DNA of 64,000 bases from Karalla daura. Its lineage: Eukaryota; Chordata; Actinopteri; Chaetodontiformes; Leiognathidae. The notes beneath the pieces are model-generated. The model had not been told where the DNA came from. It was given only the letters and a program-made list of their open reading frames with translations, and searched no databases. The DNA is taken from NCBI GenBank assembly GCA_029224185.1, contig CM055188.1:20434497-20498496 (forward strand), in the 5' to 3' direction. Made by a program: the position numbers and the translations under genes. Positions 62,433-64,000 of the stretch are shown in pieces. Positions within the stretch are counted from its first letter, which is position 1; every line of letters begins with the position of its first letter.

Positions 62433-62482
62433 AGAGAAAGAGAGACAGAGAGGGAGAGAGAGGGAGAGAGAGAGAGAGAGAG
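62395..62482. repeat. (GA)n low-complexity tract
   Basis: AGAGAG with GG and AC interruptions. Confidence 0.95.
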
Positions 62483-63744
62483 CATTGGCTGTAGCAAAAT
62501 GTCAACATGATAAATCCAACCTTTACAAGCAGTCTCTGCTCTAAGCAAGTGCGTGTCCCAGAATTAATAATCAGATATATCAAATTGTTTTGGAATAATT
62601 AATTCACCACGGTCTGTCATATATCCCCACTGTGGGGTCTATAAATCCCTCTTTTTAAAAAAGTTATGGCAAATATATACAGCGGGTGCTGCCCTCTGAG
62701 ATGCCCCGGGGAGGAAAAAGGCGCTTTTTATTGGCAGAGAGCATGGCGTTTGTTAAACAAGCCTCACCAGAGCTCGGGGGTGTCAAACCCACGTGAAAGA
62801 CAGATCAATCTCTCCGACCTGTGTCATGACGCTGATAGATGAAGCCGCAGAGGGGGGGAGGGGCTGCCATCGCCTCGGATGGTTTTACCTCAGAGCACGT
62901 TGGCTGCAACTGTGCCAAACGCGGCTGAAATACAGCGAGCCTGGAGCTGTCGGACGACCGCTTCCACCCAAAGTTCCCACCAATCTGCATGGACGAAAAC
63001 GCATCAGTGGTGTGGAGGTCAGAGGTCACTGTTGAGCAGCCACTTTAATGTGTCTCTGGCAACCTGAAATGAAATCTCACAAATGATTTTGGCTGTGCTG
63101 GTACAAATATGCTGCCTTTATGGTCACATGGATTCTCATCAAGCTAAATTGTTTGTATTGACCCGGACCCTGTAAACGCTCCAGTATATCACTCAACAGC
63201 CACTATTGTTACAGAGGAAACACAAACACCACTTAGTCTGATCAGGGGTACTCTGATTTAAAAAACAGAAATACAGATACATCCTATATTTGGTTGTGAA
63301 ATGGGCATAATCAGACATAATATGATACACTGAGCAGTCAGTGGGGTCATTTTTAAGGCTTGTTTGGCGCATGTTTTCACTATATGTTGTCATGTGGTTT
63401 AAGTGTGTTTAGTCAGCTGTCTTCATTTCACATGCATCACTTTTCAGGTCATGTATTGTAAAACAAAGTCACGTCTGTCATAATTGTGCTCAAAAGTGTC
63501 ATCTAAATAAGTGCAGAACCAATAAAGCTGTTGCTACAAAAGTTCCCGATTGCATTTATTATTTATAAGCAAGTTTGTGATTTCACTGTCATGTTGCAGA
63601 ACACTCTATTGACAGATACGGTTTCCATTTTTAATGAGTTGTGTTTAATTTTTTAAAGCAGTGTCATCAATTGAACTGTTTTGTTCTGCTGCAGGTGCAC
63701 ATCTCTGCTCTCTCCATAGCTTTAGAGAAAAAAGATCTATAAGC

Positions 63745-63990
63745 ATCTTAATGAGTGTTCACAGCATCACATGGTGGGGGGCAAAGATTGATGGCTTTCA
63801 TTGAGATAAAGGTAATCTTATTGCGTGGCCATTAATAAAACATCATTCATTAAGTGGAGTAATAAAGCTCACATCAGTATTGTTGACTTGAGCTGACAAC
63901 TAATCAATACGGTCAGGGGGAATCAAACTTCAGAGAATATTCACTGCTAATTGCGACCTTTTGTAAGCGTACAATATCATATGTAATTAT
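63745..63990. promoter_or_regulatory. candidate conserved noncoding element
   Basis: A repeat-poor, AT-rich block dense in homeodomain-type words: CATTAATAAAAC, CATTCATTAAG, CTAATTGCG, and AGATTGATGG at 63785-63794, which matches the HOX/PBX word TGATTGATGG at nine of ten positions. The role is inferred from composition only. Confidence 0.25.
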
Positions 63991-64000
63991 TCCAACGTGG

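Larger units (their letters stand above)
55952..64000. other. intergenic DNA with no confidently recognised gene
   Basis: Microsatellites dominate at 59.5-62.5 kb. Blocks at 56830-57010, 60300-60400, 62590-62780 and 63745-63990 are repeat-poor and motif-rich. Apart from the minus-strand open region at 61807-62251, no coding sequence looks credible. Confidence 0.45.

Overview
The window looks like euchromatic DNA from a ray-finned (teleost) fish. The evidence is a vertebrate-type split ion-channel gene with GT-AG splicing, very frequent AC/GT, AG/CT and AT microsatellites, and several dispersed sequences I recognise as common teleost repeats (the CATCCATCCAT... family, the AAGGCAAGGCAAGTTTATTTGT... 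family, an AAAGCGCTTTGAGT... family, a CAGGGGCGGACTGG-ended hAT-type miniature element, and a GCCCCGTTTCCAC-ended miniature element). There are no bacterial operons, CRISPR arrays or confidently identifiable RNA genes. All assignments are by eye and from memory; no database search was run.

Only one gene is securely identified. It is a two-pore-domain potassium channel of the acid-sensitive TASK subfamily on the + strand, most like KCNK15 (TASK-5). A short exon piece near 4.45-4.51 kb encodes pore helix 1 and the start of the first selectivity filter. After a 1.85 kb intron holding a small hAT-type element, a long intact terminal exon (6360-7279) carries the second half of filter 1, the rest of the channel core, filter 2, the last transmembrane helix and the cytoplasmic tail. 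The usual start codon, first transmembrane helix and cap domain are not found in the 4.4 kb upstream, so the 5' part lies outside the window or has been lost.

From about 7.7 kb to the end (56 kb) I recognise no gene. This stretch holds microsatellites, decayed mobile-element fragments and repeat-poor blocks with dense transcription-factor-like motifs. The mobile-element fragments include a minus-strand non-LTR retrotransposon endonuclease relic at 40.4-41.1 kb and a complete 665 bp inverted-repeat miniature element at 38.3-38.9 kb. The repeat-poor blocks could be conserved regulatory elements. Two unassigned open stretches, one near 9 kb and one on the minus strand at 61.8-62.25 kb, look more protein-like than the rest.

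The most interesting biology is in the channel. Its gate motif (VLRFMT in TASK-1) reads VLNFFT, its C-terminus keeps a 14-3-3-type ending (RRKSW), and its 5' exon structure departs from the simple two-exon TASK layout. I found no convincing new multi-gene system in the window.
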